NCBI RefSeq assembly: GCF_000685095.1
Contig: NZ_BAYE01000012.1
Location: 124,001 to 188,000 of the forward strand
Direction of reading: 5' to 3'
DNA length: 64,000 nucleotides
From: Paraburkholderia caledonica NBRC 102488
GTDB taxonomy: Bacteria > Pseudomonadota > Gammaproteobacteria > Burkholderiales > Burkholderiaceae
The first letter of the stretch is position 1; every line of letters starts with the position of its first letter. A program made the position numbers and the translations under genes. This document shows positions 18,654 to 28,018 of the stretch, in pieces. The notes below the pieces were generated by a model. That model made no database searches and had not been told where the DNA came from. It saw only the letters and a list, made by a program, of their open reading frames with translations.

Positions 18654-19529
18654 TCATTGCTTTTGCGGCAGCGGAATCCATTCGGTTTCGCCCGGCACTT
18701 TGCCCATCTCCTGATTGGTCCATGCCACTTTCGCGGCTTCGATCTTCTCGCGCGAACTCGCGACGAAATTCCATTCGATAAAGCGTTCACCGTCGAGTTT
18801 CTCGCCGCCCAACACCATCACGCGCGCACCGTGCGTGCTCGCGAGGGTGACGGTCTCGTCGAGCGCGAGCACTGCCATCTGGCCGACTTCGAGCGGCGTG
18901 CCGTCGATTTCCAGATCGCCGTCGACAAGATACACGCCGCGTTCCTCATGCTCCGGTTCCAGCGCGAAGGCGCTGCCCGGCGCGAACTCGCCGGCGACAT
19001 AGAGCGTGCCGGAAAACGTCGTGACAGGCGAGGTTTCGCCGAAGGCCGTGCCGGCGATCACGCGCAGCGTGACGCCGTTGCGCTCGACCACGGGCAGCGT
19101 GTCGGCGGCGTGATGCGCGAACGACGGCTCCGCCTCTTCGTCTTCGAGCGGCAGCGCGACCCACGTCTGAATGCCGTGGATGGTCTGGCCGTTCGCGCGG
19201 TCCTCGGCGGGCGTGCGCTCGGAGTGGACGATGCCGCGCCCGGCCGTCATCCAGTTGACGTCGCCAGGGATGATTTTCTGCTCGGAGCCGAGACTGTCGC
19301 GATGCATGATCGCGCCTTCGAACAGGAAGGTCACCGTGGCAAGGCCGATATGCGGATGCGGACGAACGTCGAGGCCGACGCCCGGTTCCAGCGTCGCCGG
19401 TCCCATGTGGTCGAAAAAGATGAACGGTCCAATCAGCCGTGCGGCCATTGCAGGCAGCACGCGCCGCACAGTCAGACTGCCGACATCGCGCAGATGCGGT
19501 TTGAGAACTGCTTTGATCGAAGAGGACAT
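18654..19529 (-). CDS. Pirin family protein
   Basis: A 291-residue bicupin of the pirin family. The metal-binding histidines lie in VRPHPHIGLATVTFLFEGAI, then HRDSLG and the diagnostic TAGRGIVHSERTP. The second cupin is about residues 170-280. Some pirins act as quercetin dioxygenases or as redox cofactors, so the substrate is not known here. I chose ATG 19529; the frame runs on upstream without family similarity. Confidence 0.9.
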   Translation of the reverse strand: MSSSIKAVLKPHLRDVGSLTVRRVLPAMAARLIGPFIFFDHMGPATLEPGVGLDVRPHPHIGLATVTFLFEGAIMHRDSLGSEQKIIPGDVNWMTAGRGIVHSERTPAEDRANGQTIHGIQTWVALPLEDEEAEPSFAHHAADTLPVVERNGVTLRVIAGTAFGETSPVTTFSGTLYVAGEFAPGSAFALEPEHEERGVYLVDGDLEIDGTPLEVGQMAVLALDETVTLASTHGARVMVLGGEKLDGERFIEWNFVASSREKIEAAKVAWTNQEMGKVPGETEWIPLPQKQ

Positions 19530-19705
19530 GGGCGGGCTCGGCTGAATAAGGAAGGAGAAATTTCTCAATGGACGATTCTACTGCGGAGGGCGCAACGACG
19601 ACGTTTCGCAGCACAGTCCTGCTCCGAAAATCCGTAGCACGAACAATCACGTGCCCTGCCACCCTCCGCTAAACTGGCAGGTTCAATAATCAATTGGAGA
19701 CTGGG

Positions 19706-20587
19706 ATGTCACCCAGGGACCTGCTGCTCGCACTGATCGTGGTGATCGCGTGGGGCGTCAATTTCGTTGTGATCAAGGTGGGCTTGCATGGCGTGCCGCC
19801 CATGCTGCTAGGCGCGCTGCGCTTCATGCTCGCCGCGTTTCCGGCGGTATTTTTCGTCAAGCGTCCGCAATTGCCTTGGCGCTGGCTGCTGGCATACGGC
19901 GTGACGATCTCCTTGGGGCAGTTCGCCTTCCTGTTTTCGGCCATGTACGTCGGCATGCCTGCGGGGCTCGCGTCGCTCGTATTGCAGGCGCAGGCTTTTT
20001 TCACGCTGATCTTTGCGGCGTTTTTTCTGCACGAACGCTTCCGCTTGCCGAACGTCGCCGGTTTGCTGATTGCAGCCGCCGGGCTCGCCGTCATAGGCAT
20101 GCAAGGCGGTCACGCCATGACGCTCGCCGGTTTCCTTCTCACGCTGTGCGCCGCGTGTTCGTGGGCGCTCGGCAACATCGTCACGAAGAAAGTCGGCAAG
20201 GTGGATCTGGTCGGCCTCGTGGTGTGGGGCAGTCTGATTCCGCCGCTGCCGTTCCTGGCGCTGTCGTATGCGTTTGAGGGTCCGCAGCGAATCGCTGCAG
20301 CGCTGTCGGGTATCAGCGCGATGTCGATCTTCGCGATCGTTTATCTCGCGTTCATCGCCACGCTGATCGGCTACGGTTTGTGGAGCCGTCTGCTGTCGCG
20401 CTATCCGGCGAGCCAGGTCGCACCGTTTTCGCTGCTCGTGCCGATCGTCGGCCTGGCGTCTGCATCTCTCTTTCTCGACGAGCAGCTTTCCGGCGCGCAG
20501 GTCGCCGGGGCGGTACTGGTGATGGCCGGGCTCGCGGTCAACGTGTTCGGCGGATGGGTCGCTCAGCGCCTGTCACCGGCGCGTTGA
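19706..20587 (+). CDS. EamA family (DMT superfamily) transporter
   Basis: A 293-residue inner-membrane protein with about ten hydrophobic helices in two EamA repeats. VVIAWGVNFVVIKVGL opens the first and CSWALGNIVTKK the second. The ATG at 19706 has GGAG six bases upstream, better than the TTG at 19694. It is probably a metabolite or amino-acid exporter of the RhaT/EamA type; the substrate is unknown. A strong bidirectional terminator follows. Confidence 0.9.
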   Translation: MSPRDLLLALIVVIAWGVNFVVIKVGLHGVPPMLLGALRFMLAAFPAVFFVKRPQLPWRWLLAYGVTISLGQFAFLFSAMYVGMPAGLASLVLQAQAFFTLIFAAFFLHERFRLPNVAGLLIAAAGLAVIGMQGGHAMTLAGFLLTLCAACSWALGNIVTKKVGKVDLVGLVVWGSLIPPLPFLALSYAFEGPQRIAAALSGISAMSIFAIVYLAFIATLIGYGLWSRLLSRYPASQVAPFSLLVPIVGLASASLFLDEQLSGAQVAGAVLVMAGLAVNVFGGWVAQRLSPAR

Positions 20588-20614
20588 ATCGCGCTACTGA
20601 ACGAAAAGGGAAGG

Positions 20615-20645
20615 AAAAACGGCCGCATTGCTGCGGCCGTTTTTT
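20615..20645. terminator. Bidirectional rho-independent terminator
   Basis: A perfect nine-base stem ACGGCCGCA/TGCGGCCGT (20619-20627 with 20632-20640) with a TTGC loop is flanked by an A-run on the left and a T-run on the right. It lies between the convergent EamA transporter and amiC genes and can serve both. Confidence 0.9.
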
Positions 20646-20689
20646 GCATCGTCGTATGCGTCGTCGTATGACAACGCGCTATACGCGCA

Positions 20690-22294
20690 TTACGTCATGC
20701 GGTTCTTCGCGAGCGGCGGGTTCGCCGCGAAGTAACGCTTGATGCCCGTCATGATGGCGTCCGCCATCTTGTCGCGGTACGCGTCGTCGTTCAGGCGGCG
20801 TTCTTCGTCCGGGTTGCTGATGAACGCAGTTTCCACGAGGATCGACGGAATATCCGGCGCCTTCAGCACCGCAAACCCCGCCTGTTCGACCGAGCCCTTG
20901 TGCAGCTTGTTGATTCCGCCAATCTCCTTCAGCACGAAGTTGCCGTAGCGCATAGAGTCCCGAATCTGCGCGGTGGTGGACATGTCGAACAGTGCGCGGT
21001 TGACGGTCGCGTCGGCGGACTTGATGTTGATGCCGCCAATCTGATCCGACGAGTTCTCCTTGTTCGCCATCCAGCGCGCAGCGGCGCTCGACGCGCCGTG
21101 CTCCGACAGCGCAAACACCGACGAGCCCCGCGCCTCGGGCGTGGTGAACGCGTCCGCGTGGATCGACACGAACAGGTCTGCGCCAACGCGCCGCGCCTTT
21201 TGCACGCGCACGTTGAGCGGCACGAAGAAGTCGGCGTCGCGAGTCATCATGGAGCGCATGTTCGGCTGCGCGTCGATCTTCGCGCGCAGCTTCTTCGCGA
21301 TGTCGAGCGCGACGTGCTTTTCATAAGTGCCCGAGCCGCCGATTGCGCCCGGATCTTCGCCGCCATGCCCTGGATCGATCGCGACCGTGAGAAGGCGGAC
21401 CGTGTTGCTCTTGCCTGGCTTCGGCGTGGTGAACGCGTAGGTGTCGTCGCTCGCGTCGTCGTCGTTGCCCAGGCTGTTAGCGTTATTGCCACCGTTACTA
21501 CCGCTGCCTTTATTGCGCGCGATTGCGCTGGGCGGCGACGCGGGAGCGCCCGGTGTCGCCGGCTTTGCGATGATCGGCGGGATCGGCGGCAGTGGCGTGG
21601 GTGCGCCGTGCGCGGGCGGACGTGGCACGCTCGGCGCCGACCCGCTGCCGCCGTTTTGCGCATAACGCTCGAAGAACGCTTCGCTGTTGTCGGCGACCGG
21701 CGGCGTCGTGCCCGGGCCGCTCAATGTGGCCGGCGGCGCGCTGTTTTCTTCGTTCAGCGTTTGCTGCTTGCGCTCGCTCTGCGCGAGCAGTTCCATCAGC
21801 GGATCGGGTGCGACGGCGGGGTACAGGTCGAACACCAGCCGGTACTTGTATGCGCCGACAGGCGGCAGTGCGAACACCTGCGGCTTCACCGAGCCCTTCA
21901 GGTCGAACACCATACGCACGACGTGCGGCTGAAACTGGCCGACTCGCACCGACTGAATCTGCGGATCGTTCGGCGTGATCTTAGAGACGAGGTCCTTCAG
22001 CGCCTGGTCGAGATCGAGGCCGCTGAGATCGACCACGAGCCGGTCCGGACCTTGAAGCAACTGCTGCGCATTTTGCAGCGGCTGATCGGATTCGATCGTC
22101 ACCCGTGTGTAGTCGCGCGCGGGCCACACACGCACGCCGAGCACCGAGCTGGCGAGTGCAAGACGCGGTGCGACGAGACCGAGCACAAGCGTGGATGCGC
22201 CCGCGCACAGAATCTGCCGGCGCCGCCAGTTATGCGTTGCGGTGGCCGCCGATTCGATCGAGCGGAACGGTTTGATCAACATCTTTCGAGACAT
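20690..22294 (-). CDS. amiC: N-acetylmuramoyl-L-alanine amidase with AMIN domain
   Basis: A 534-residue periplasmic amidase that splits daughter-cell peptidoglycan. The N-terminus has a twin-arginine export signal (WRRRQILCAG then a hydrophobic stretch, residues about 23-50). An AMIN domain (about 50-160) targets it to the septum. A Pro/Gly/Asn-rich linker (about 190-300) follows, then the Amidase_3 catalytic domain, which starts at TVAIDPGHGGEDPGAIG and includes VSIHADAF and the late ILVETAFISNPDEE. AGGA precedes the ATG. The start overlaps tsaE by 19 bases. Confidence 0.95.
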   Translation of the reverse strand: MSRKMLIKPFRSIESAATATHNWRRRQILCAGASTLVLGLVAPRLALASSVLGVRVWPARDYTRVTIESDQPLQNAQQLLQGPDRLVVDLSGLDLDQALKDLVSKITPNDPQIQSVRVGQFQPHVVRMVFDLKGSVKPQVFALPPVGAYKYRLVFDLYPAVAPDPLMELLAQSERKQQTLNEENSAPPATLSGPGTTPPVADNSEAFFERYAQNGGSGSAPSVPRPPAHGAPTPLPPIPPIIAKPATPGAPASPPSAIARNKGSGSNGGNNANSLGNDDDASDDTYAFTTPKPGKSNTVRLLTVAIDPGHGGEDPGAIGGSGTYEKHVALDIAKKLRAKIDAQPNMRSMMTRDADFFVPLNVRVQKARRVGADLFVSIHADAFTTPEARGSSVFALSEHGASSAAARWMANKENSSDQIGGINIKSADATVNRALFDMSTTAQIRDSMRYGNFVLKEIGGINKLHKGSVEQAGFAVLKAPDIPSILVETAFISNPDEERRLNDDAYRDKMADAIMTGIKRYFAANPPLAKNRMT

Positions 22295-22848
22295 GCCTTT
22301 CCTGTTTCGCTGTATGCCCGTGCGACGAGTACGCGGCCGTCGCCCTCGCTATCCAGGTCGAGCGAGAAGACGAGATCCGGCACGCCGAGAAGACGCCCCG
22401 CGCGCTGTGGCCATTCGACGAGGCAGACCGCGCCGCTGTCGAAATACTCGCGAAAGCCGGCGTCGGCCCATTCGGCCGGATCGGTGAATCTGTACAGATC
22501 GAAGTGATAAAGCGCAAGTTCCCCGGTGGGTCGCTCAAGCACATAGGGCTCGACGAGCGTGTACGTGGGACTGCGCACGCGGCCCGTGTGACCGAGGCCG
22601 CGCAACGTGGCGCGCACGAGTGTGGTTTTGCCGGCGCCGAGATCGCCGACCAGTTGTACTTGTAGACCGTGGAATGCCTGAGCACCTTGGCCGCTGCCCT
22701 GGCCTTGTGCTGCGACGGCGACGCTTTCGATGGCCCGTGCGAAGCGCTCGCCGAATGCGAGCGTGGCGGCTTCGTCCGCGAACGTGAAGGCGCGTTCGAG
22801 CAGGACTTCGGCGGGCGGCGCGATCGCGCGATCGGGATGGTCAGGCAT
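22276..22848 (-). CDS. tsaE: tRNA threonylcarbamoyladenosine biosynthesis ATPase
   Basis: A 190-residue P-loop protein needed with TsaB and TsaD for t6A37 in tRNA. Walker A is GDLGAGKTT (68-76), and SPTYTLVEPY and YHFDLYRFTDPAEW are family hallmarks. A low-complexity Gln/Gly insert (about 46-62) precedes the P-loop. ATG 22848 puts the start 17 bases from the divergent queG start; the longer frame would run antisense into queG. It overlaps amiC downstream, so the two are probably one operon. Confidence 0.93.
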   Translation of the reverse strand: MPDHPDRAIAPPAEVLLERAFTFADEAATLAFGERFARAIESVAVAAQGQGSGQGAQAFHGLQVQLVGDLGAGKTTLVRATLRGLGHTGRVRSPTYTLVEPYVLERPTGELALYHFDLYRFTDPAEWADAGFREYFDSGAVCLVEWPQRAGRLLGVPDLVFSLDLDSEGDGRVLVARAYSETGKACLERC

Positions 22849-22865
22849 TCTCGTAAAATGGCGTG

Positions 22866-24113
22866 ATGAACCGAAGTCCGGAGTCTCCCGTGTCCCCTGC
22901 GCCCAATGCGCCAACGTCTTCCGACGAGGCGCGCGCCGAGCGTCAATTCGATGAAGCGGCGCTGCATGCGCTCGCGCGAAACATCAAGACGTGGGGCCGT
23001 GAACTGGGTTTCGGGGCGATCGGCATTAGCGATACCGATCTCTCCGCTGCCGAAGCGCCGCTTGCAGCATGGCTGGAAGCGGGGTGCCACGGCGAGATGG
23101 ATTATATGGCGAAACACGGTATGAAACGCGCGCGGCCTGCCGAGCTTGTGGCCGGCACGCTACGTGTGATTACCGCTCGCATCGCCTATTTGCCCGCCCA
23201 TGCAATGAGCGGAAAGCCAGGCGAAAGCGAACCGCAGGAAGCGCCGCCCAGCGAGGACTGGCGGGCTGTCGAGCATGCGCGCCTGGCCGATCCGTCGGCC
23301 GCGGTGGTGTCGATTTATGCACGCGGCCGCGACTATCACAAGGTGATGCGTAACCGTCTGCAACATCTGTCAGAGAAAATTCAGGCGGAGATCGGCGCGT
23401 TCGGTTATCGCGTGTTCACCGACTCCGCGCCGGTGCTCGAAGTGGAGCTTGCGCAAAAGGCCGGCATCGGCTGGCGCGGCAAACATACGCTGCTGCTGCA
23501 ACGCGATGCGGGTTCGCTGTTCTTCCTTGGCGAAATATATGTCGACGTGCCTTTGCCGACCGACGCGGAGACGTCGCCCGAGCGCGCGCCCGAAACACCG
23601 GGCTCGCATTGCGGCAGTTGCGCGCGCTGCATCGGCGCGTGTCCGACAGGCGCGATCGTCGCGCCTTACAAGGTGGATGCCCGTTTGTGCATCTCTTATC
23701 TGACCATCGAACTGAAGGGCAGCATTCCCGTCGACATGCGTCCGCTGATCGGCAATCGCGTTTACGGCTGCGACGATTGCCAGCTCGTGTGTCCGTGGAA
23801 CAAGTTTGCGCAGGCTGCGCCGGTCGCCGATTTCGACGTGCGGCACGGGCTTGATCGCGCGTCGCTGGTGGAACTGTTCGGCTGGAGCGCGGACGAGTTC
23901 GACACGCGCATGCAGGGCAGTGCGATCCGCCGTATCGGCTACGAAAGCTGGCTGCGCAATCTTGCCGTCGGCATGGGCAATGCGCTGCGTGCGCCGCGCG
24001 AGAGTTTGAGTGCGGACGCCCGCAAGGCGATTGTAGAGGCGCTCGAGCGCCGCGCCGACGACTCTTCTCACGTGGTCCGGGAGCACGTGCAATGGGCGCT
24101 CGAAGCGGCATGA
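22866..24113 (+). CDS. queG: Epoxyqueuosine reductase
   Basis: A 415-residue cobalamin- and iron-sulfur-dependent enzyme for the last step of queuosine synthesis in tRNA. Two [4Fe-4S] motifs are visible: CGSCARCIGACPTGAI and CDDCQLVCPWNKFA. The N-terminal domain has LGFGAIGISD and GCHGEMDYMAKH; the middle has FTDSAPVLEVELAQKAGIGW. An extra stretch around residues 113-130 (GKPGESEPQEAPPSED) looks like a lineage insert. The GTG at 22863 is an alternative start. Confidence 0.95.
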   Translation: MNRSPESPVSPAPNAPTSSDEARAERQFDEAALHALARNIKTWGRELGFGAIGISDTDLSAAEAPLAAWLEAGCHGEMDYMAKHGMKRARPAELVAGTLRVITARIAYLPAHAMSGKPGESEPQEAPPSEDWRAVEHARLADPSAAVVSIYARGRDYHKVMRNRLQHLSEKIQAEIGAFGYRVFTDSAPVLEVELAQKAGIGWRGKHTLLLQRDAGSLFFLGEIYVDVPLPTDAETSPERAPETPGSHCGSCARCIGACPTGAIVAPYKVDARLCISYLTIELKGSIPVDMRPLIGNRVYGCDDCQLVCPWNKFAQAAPVADFDVRHGLDRASLVELFGWSADEFDTRMQGSAIRRIGYESWLRNLAVGMGNALRAPRESLSADARKAIVEALERRADDSSHVVREHVQWALEAA

Positions 24114-24189
24114 AAAGCGGCGTAAAGTATCGGCAATCCGCGAGTCTGTTGTATGTCTCGAATCATCGTCGCGCGAGTCAGGAGGCGCC

Positions 24190-24660
24190 ATGTTCAACGC
24201 AGTGATCGACGCGCCGTTCGGCAAGGTCGGCATTCGCCTGGAAGGCGAGGCCGTGCGCGAGATCGTCTATTTGCCCGAGTCGATGCAGAACGTCGCGCCT
24301 GACACGCCGTTGGCGCGACAGGCGGTCGAGCAGATCGAGCGGTATTTCAGCGAGGCGTCGGCGACATTCGAACTGCCGCTCGCGCCGGTCGGCACCGCTT
24401 TCCAGCGGCGCGTGTGGCAAGCAATCTGCGAGATTCCGCCGGGTGCCGTGCTGACCTACGGCCAGCTCGCCCGGCAGCTTGGCAGCGTGCCGCGCGCGGT
24501 CGGTCAGGCGTGCGGCGCCAATTACTTTCCCATTGTCATTCCGTGTCATCGGGTGGTGAGTTCGAGCGGCATCGGCGGATTCGCGCATCACGCCGAAGAC
24601 GGTTTCTTTCGCAACGTCAAGCGTTGGCTGCTGACGCATGAAGGCCTTCCCTACGCATGA
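24190..24660 (+). CDS. ogt: Methylated-DNA--[protein]-cysteine S-methyltransferase
   Basis: A 156-residue suicidal repair protein that takes alkyl groups from O6-alkylguanine. The acceptor is Cys119 in IVIPCHRVV. The helix-turn-helix part FQRRVWQAICEIPPGAVLTYGQLA and RAVGQACGANYFPI are typical. AGGAGGCGCC precedes the ATG. It overlaps xerD by four bases (ATGA), so the two are probably translated together. Confidence 0.94.
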   Translation: MFNAVIDAPFGKVGIRLEGEAVREIVYLPESMQNVAPDTPLARQAVEQIERYFSEASATFELPLAPVGTAFQRRVWQAICEIPPGAVLTYGQLARQLGSVPRAVGQACGANYFPIVIPCHRVVSSSGIGGFAHHAEDGFFRNVKRWLLTHEGLPYA

Positions 24661-25616
24661 GCGATACCCTGGTTGAAGACGCGAGCGCGCAATCGCCTCC
24701 GCCGTCGCCGCTATCGTCGCCTTTGTTCGCGACGAGTTCCGCGTCGATCGACGCATTCTGCGACGCGCTCTGGCTCGAACACGGTCTGTCGCGCAACACG
24801 CTCGACGCATACCGCCGCGACCTGCGTCTCTTTAGCGAATGGCTCGCGCAAACGCGCAACGCATCGCTCGACACCGTTAGCGAGGCCGATCTGAACGCAT
24901 ACAGCGCCGCGCGTCAGAAAGACAAATCGACGTCCGCGAATCGGCGCCTCTCGGTGTTTCGCCGCTACTACGGTTGGGCCGTGCGCGAGCATCGCGCGAA
25001 AGTCGATCCGACGTTGCGCATCCGTTCGGCTAAGCAACCGCCGCGTTTTCCGTCGACGCTCAGCGAAGCGCAAGTCGAGGCGTTGCTCGGCGCGCCCGAC
25101 ATCGAGACCGCCCTGGGTCTGCGCGATCGCACGATGCTCGAACTCATGTACGCGAGCGGCCTGCGTGTTACCGAACTCGTCACGCTGAAGACGGTGGAAG
25201 TCGGTCTGAACGAAGGCGTGGTTCGCGTAATGGGTAAGGGCTCGAAAGAGCGGCTGATTCCTTTCGGCGAAGAGGCGCACGGCTGGATCGAGCGCTACTT
25301 GCGCGAAGCACGCCCGGCGCTGCTCGGCGCGCGCGCGGCAGACGCGCTGTTTGTCACGAGCCGTGCCGAGGGTATGACGCGCCAGCAGTTCTGGAACATC
25401 ATCAAGCGACATGCGGCGGTGGCCGGCGTGCACGCGCCGTTGTCGCCGCACACATTGCGGCATGCGTTCGCAACGCATCTGCTCAATCACGGCGCCGACT
25501 TGCGCGTGGTGCAATTGCTGCTTGGGCACACCGATATTTCGACCACGCAAATCTACACGCACGTGGCGCGCGAGCGGCTGAAGTCGCTGCATGCGCAGCA
25601 TCATCCGCGTGGGTGA
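24657..25616 (+). CDS. xerD: Tyrosine recombinase XerD
   Basis: A 319-residue site-specific recombinase that resolves chromosome dimers at dif with XerC and FtsK. The N-terminal SAM-like core-binding domain covers about residues 30-115. The catalytic domain has YASGLRVTELVTLK (first Arg), GKGSKERLIPFG (Lys), the HTLRHAFATHLLNHGADLR box and the nucleophile in TTQIYTHV. A 25-residue Ser/Pro-rich N-terminal extension is unusual. It is coupled to ogt. Confidence 0.92.
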   Translation: MSDTLVEDASAQSPPPSPLSSPLFATSSASIDAFCDALWLEHGLSRNTLDAYRRDLRLFSEWLAQTRNASLDTVSEADLNAYSAARQKDKSTSANRRLSVFRRYYGWAVREHRAKVDPTLRIRSAKQPPRFPSTLSEAQVEALLGAPDIETALGLRDRTMLELMYASGLRVTELVTLKTVEVGLNEGVVRVMGKGSKERLIPFGEEAHGWIERYLREARPALLGARAADALFVTSRAEGMTRQQFWNIIKRHAAVAGVHAPLSPHTLRHAFATHLLNHGADLRVVQLLLGHTDISTTQIYTHVARERLKSLHAQHHPRG

Positions 25617-25662
25617 ACGTGGTTTATGAGCTAACCGCTGTCGCTGTCGTCATGTTGCGGCT

Positions 25663-27225
25663 TCAGAGGAATTCGCGCAGCCGGTGCTTGAGAATCTTTC
25701 CCGTCGATGCAGCGGGTAACGCGGCAAGCACCTTCACTTCCGCGGGCCGCTTGTAGGGCGCGAGGCGCTCGACGCACCAGGCAACCAGTTCGGCCGGCGT
25801 CACGCTTGCATTAGCCGCCAGCTCGACGAACGCGATAACCTCTTCGTTGCCCTCGACGGGGCGTCCAATCACCGCCGACTGAACGACCTGCGGATGCGCG
25901 TTGAGCACGTGCTCGACCTCGGCGGGATACACGTTGAAGCCGGAGCGAATGATCAGATCCTTGCTGCGTCCGACGATATGCAGCGCGCCGTCGGCGTCTT
26001 GCCTCGCCAGGTCGCCGGTTTTCAGCCAGCCGTCCTGGGTCACGGCGGCGCGCGTTTGCTGCGGGTTGCGATAGTAGCCGAGCATCACGTTCGGGCCGCG
26101 CACCCATAGCTCGCCGGTCTCGCCGACCGCGACATCGGCGCCGTCCAGGCCGACGAAACGCACTTCGACGCCCGGAATAACTTCGCCCACCGAGCAGTCG
26201 CGGCGCGGCGCGTCGAGCATGGTCTGGGAAACCGTGGGACTGCTCTCCGTCATGCCATAGCCGTTATGCAGCGGCAGACCGTAGACGCTTTCGACGTGCG
26301 CTTTCAGCGCGGCGTCGAGCGGCGAGCCCCCCGAATAGATGAAGCGCAGATGCGGCGCGCGCCACGGATGCCCGCGCGTCTGCAAATGTTCGATCAATTT
26401 CGCGTGCATGGCCGGCACGCCCTGAAAAATCGACACGCGTTCGTCGGCGAGCGCGCGCCGCACTCCTTCCGGCGCGAAGCGCGGCGCGAGGCGCAAGGTC
26501 GCACCAGCGTACAGGCTGCCGAGACACACAGACGCAAAGCCGTAGACATGCGAGATCGGCAGCACGGCGTAGACGACATCGTCAGGACGGACCTGGCGCA
26601 GACGGCTCGATGCCGCGGCGATGAACAGCAGATTGCGATGCGACAGCATCACGCCCTTTGGCGCGCCGGTCGTGCCGGTCGTGTAAATGAGCGCCGCGCA
26701 TTGTCGGTCGTTCGCAGCTTCCACCGGTTCGGCTTGCGCGGACGTGTCCACCGTGTAGGACCACGCGCCGATACCCGGCGCGACGTCTGGCGCTGTGCTC
26801 GCTCGATGACGCTGCGCGTGCTGACCGGCATCGACTGAGCTTTCGACCGCGTAGGCCGTCACGCGCGGCTGTGCGTGCGCGCGAATCGCATCAAGCTCGG
26901 ACGCCGACAGGCGCGCATTCGACACGAGAGCCCAGGCGTCGAGCCGCGCGGTCGCGAAGAGCAGCACGATCTGCGCGATGCTGTTTTCCGCCACGATCAT
27001 GACCCGGTCGCCGCCACGCACGCCCCAATCGTGAAGCAACGCAGCGGTGGCCTCGACGGCCTGAACCAGTTGGGCGTTGGTGAGACGGCGTCCGTCTTCG
27101 ATCAACGCGACGTGTTGCGGATCGCGTCCGGCCGCTAGCGCGGGAATATCGGAGATGCGCGCGGGCAGGGCGGCCAGCAGCGCGGGAACGTCGATCGTGG
27201 AGCGTAAAGGCGAAGCGGTGCTCAA
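25663..27225 (-). CDS. AMP-dependent synthetase/ligase (acyl-CoA synthetase)
   Basis: A 520-residue ANL-superfamily enzyme that activates a carboxylic acid with ATP and CoA. The AMP-binding loop is IYTTGTTGAPKGVMLSHRN. YGMTESSPT, GELWVRGPNVMLGYY and the hinge WLKTGDLARQDADG precede the C-terminal domain, with the catalytic Lys in STGKILKHRL. I chose the TTG start at 27225 because CAGGAGA lies seven bases upstream and no ATG or GTG fits the domain start. The acyl substrate is unknown. Confidence 0.88.
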   Translation of the reverse strand: MSTASPLRSTIDVPALLAALPARISDIPALAAGRDPQHVALIEDGRRLTNAQLVQAVEATAALLHDWGVRGGDRVMIVAENSIAQIVLLFATARLDAWALVSNARLSASELDAIRAHAQPRVTAYAVESSVDAGQHAQRHRASTAPDVAPGIGAWSYTVDTSAQAEPVEAANDRQCAALIYTTGTTGAPKGVMLSHRNLLFIAAASSRLRQVRPDDVVYAVLPISHVYGFASVCLGSLYAGATLRLAPRFAPEGVRRALADERVSIFQGVPAMHAKLIEHLQTRGHPWRAPHLRFIYSGGSPLDAALKAHVESVYGLPLHNGYGMTESSPTVSQTMLDAPRRDCSVGEVIPGVEVRFVGLDGADVAVGETGELWVRGPNVMLGYYRNPQQTRAAVTQDGWLKTGDLARQDADGALHIVGRSKDLIIRSGFNVYPAEVEHVLNAHPQVVQSAVIGRPVEGNEEVIAFVELAANASVTPAELVAWCVERLAPYKRPAEVKVLAALPAASTGKILKHRLREFL

Positions 27226-27365
27226 GAGCGTCTCCTGAATGCGATTGCGTGCCCGGCGTGCATCGCGCCGGAAGATTTTCGAACGATCGTGCCACAATGC
27301 ATCGAGCCGCACAATTGACCATTCGGCAAATAGCCGTTGCGCAAACTCGCCATTACAATGCGCCG

Positions 27366-27857
27366 ATGAGCAAATCCAGACACGTATCCGAAACGCCGGC
27401 CACGCAGTTCCTGCGCCGTCATGGCGTCGTTTTCGGCGAGCATCCATACGATTATGTCGAGCATGGCGGCACGGGCGAATCGGCGCGCCAGCTGGGTGTG
27501 GACGAACATCATGTGGTGAAGACGCTCGTCATGGAAGACGAGCATGCCAAGCCACTCATCGTCCTCATGCATGGCGACCGTACTGTCAGTACCAAGAACC
27601 TCGCACGGCAGATTGGCGCGAAGCGCGTCGAGCCTTGCAAGCCCGACGTGGCGAATCGTCATTCCGGCTATCTGATCGGCGGAACCTCGCCGTTCGGCAC
27701 GCGCAAGCAGATGCCGGTGTACGTGGAGTCGAGCATTCTCGAGATGGACAGAATCTGGCTGAACGGCGGCCGGCGCGGCTTTCTCGTCAGCATCGAGCCG
27801 AAGGTGCTCACCGACCTGCTGGCAGCGAAGCCGGTGCAGTGCGCGAGCGTCGATTGA
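27366..27857 (+). CDS. ybaK: Cys-tRNA(Pro) deacylase, YbaK/EbsC family
   Basis: A 163-residue YbaK-type editing protein that hydrolyses Cys-tRNA(Pro) mischarged by prolyl-tRNA synthetase. HHVVKTLVME holds the conserved Lys, and GYLIGGTSPFGTRKQMPVY is the family loop; RRGFLVSIEPKVLTDLL ends the domain. I chose ATG 27366; the frame is open upstream but without similarity. It is divergent from the acyl-CoA synthetase. Confidence 0.92.
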   Translation: MSKSRHVSETPATQFLRRHGVVFGEHPYDYVEHGGTGESARQLGVDEHHVVKTLVMEDEHAKPLIVLMHGDRTVSTKNLARQIGAKRVEPCKPDVANRHSGYLIGGTSPFGTRKQMPVYVESSILEMDRIWLNGGRRGFLVSIEPKVLTDLLAAKPVQCASVD

Positions 27858-28018
27858 CGTTTGCTTGAATGTTCGTAGCAGGCGCGCGTTCGGTAGAATG
27901 TGCGCCGCTCGGTCCGCCTCTGTGCCCCGCCGCATTGCGTCGCGTTCCGTTGCGATTTTCGTTCCCCGAGCGGTTGAGGTATCCAGTTGCAGACCGCCGA
28001 TCCTTTTAAGAGTCACAG

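Noticed and set aside
20900..22507. 535-residue open frame antisense to amiC and tsaE
   Set aside because: Both genes opposite are supported by motifs; this frame has none.
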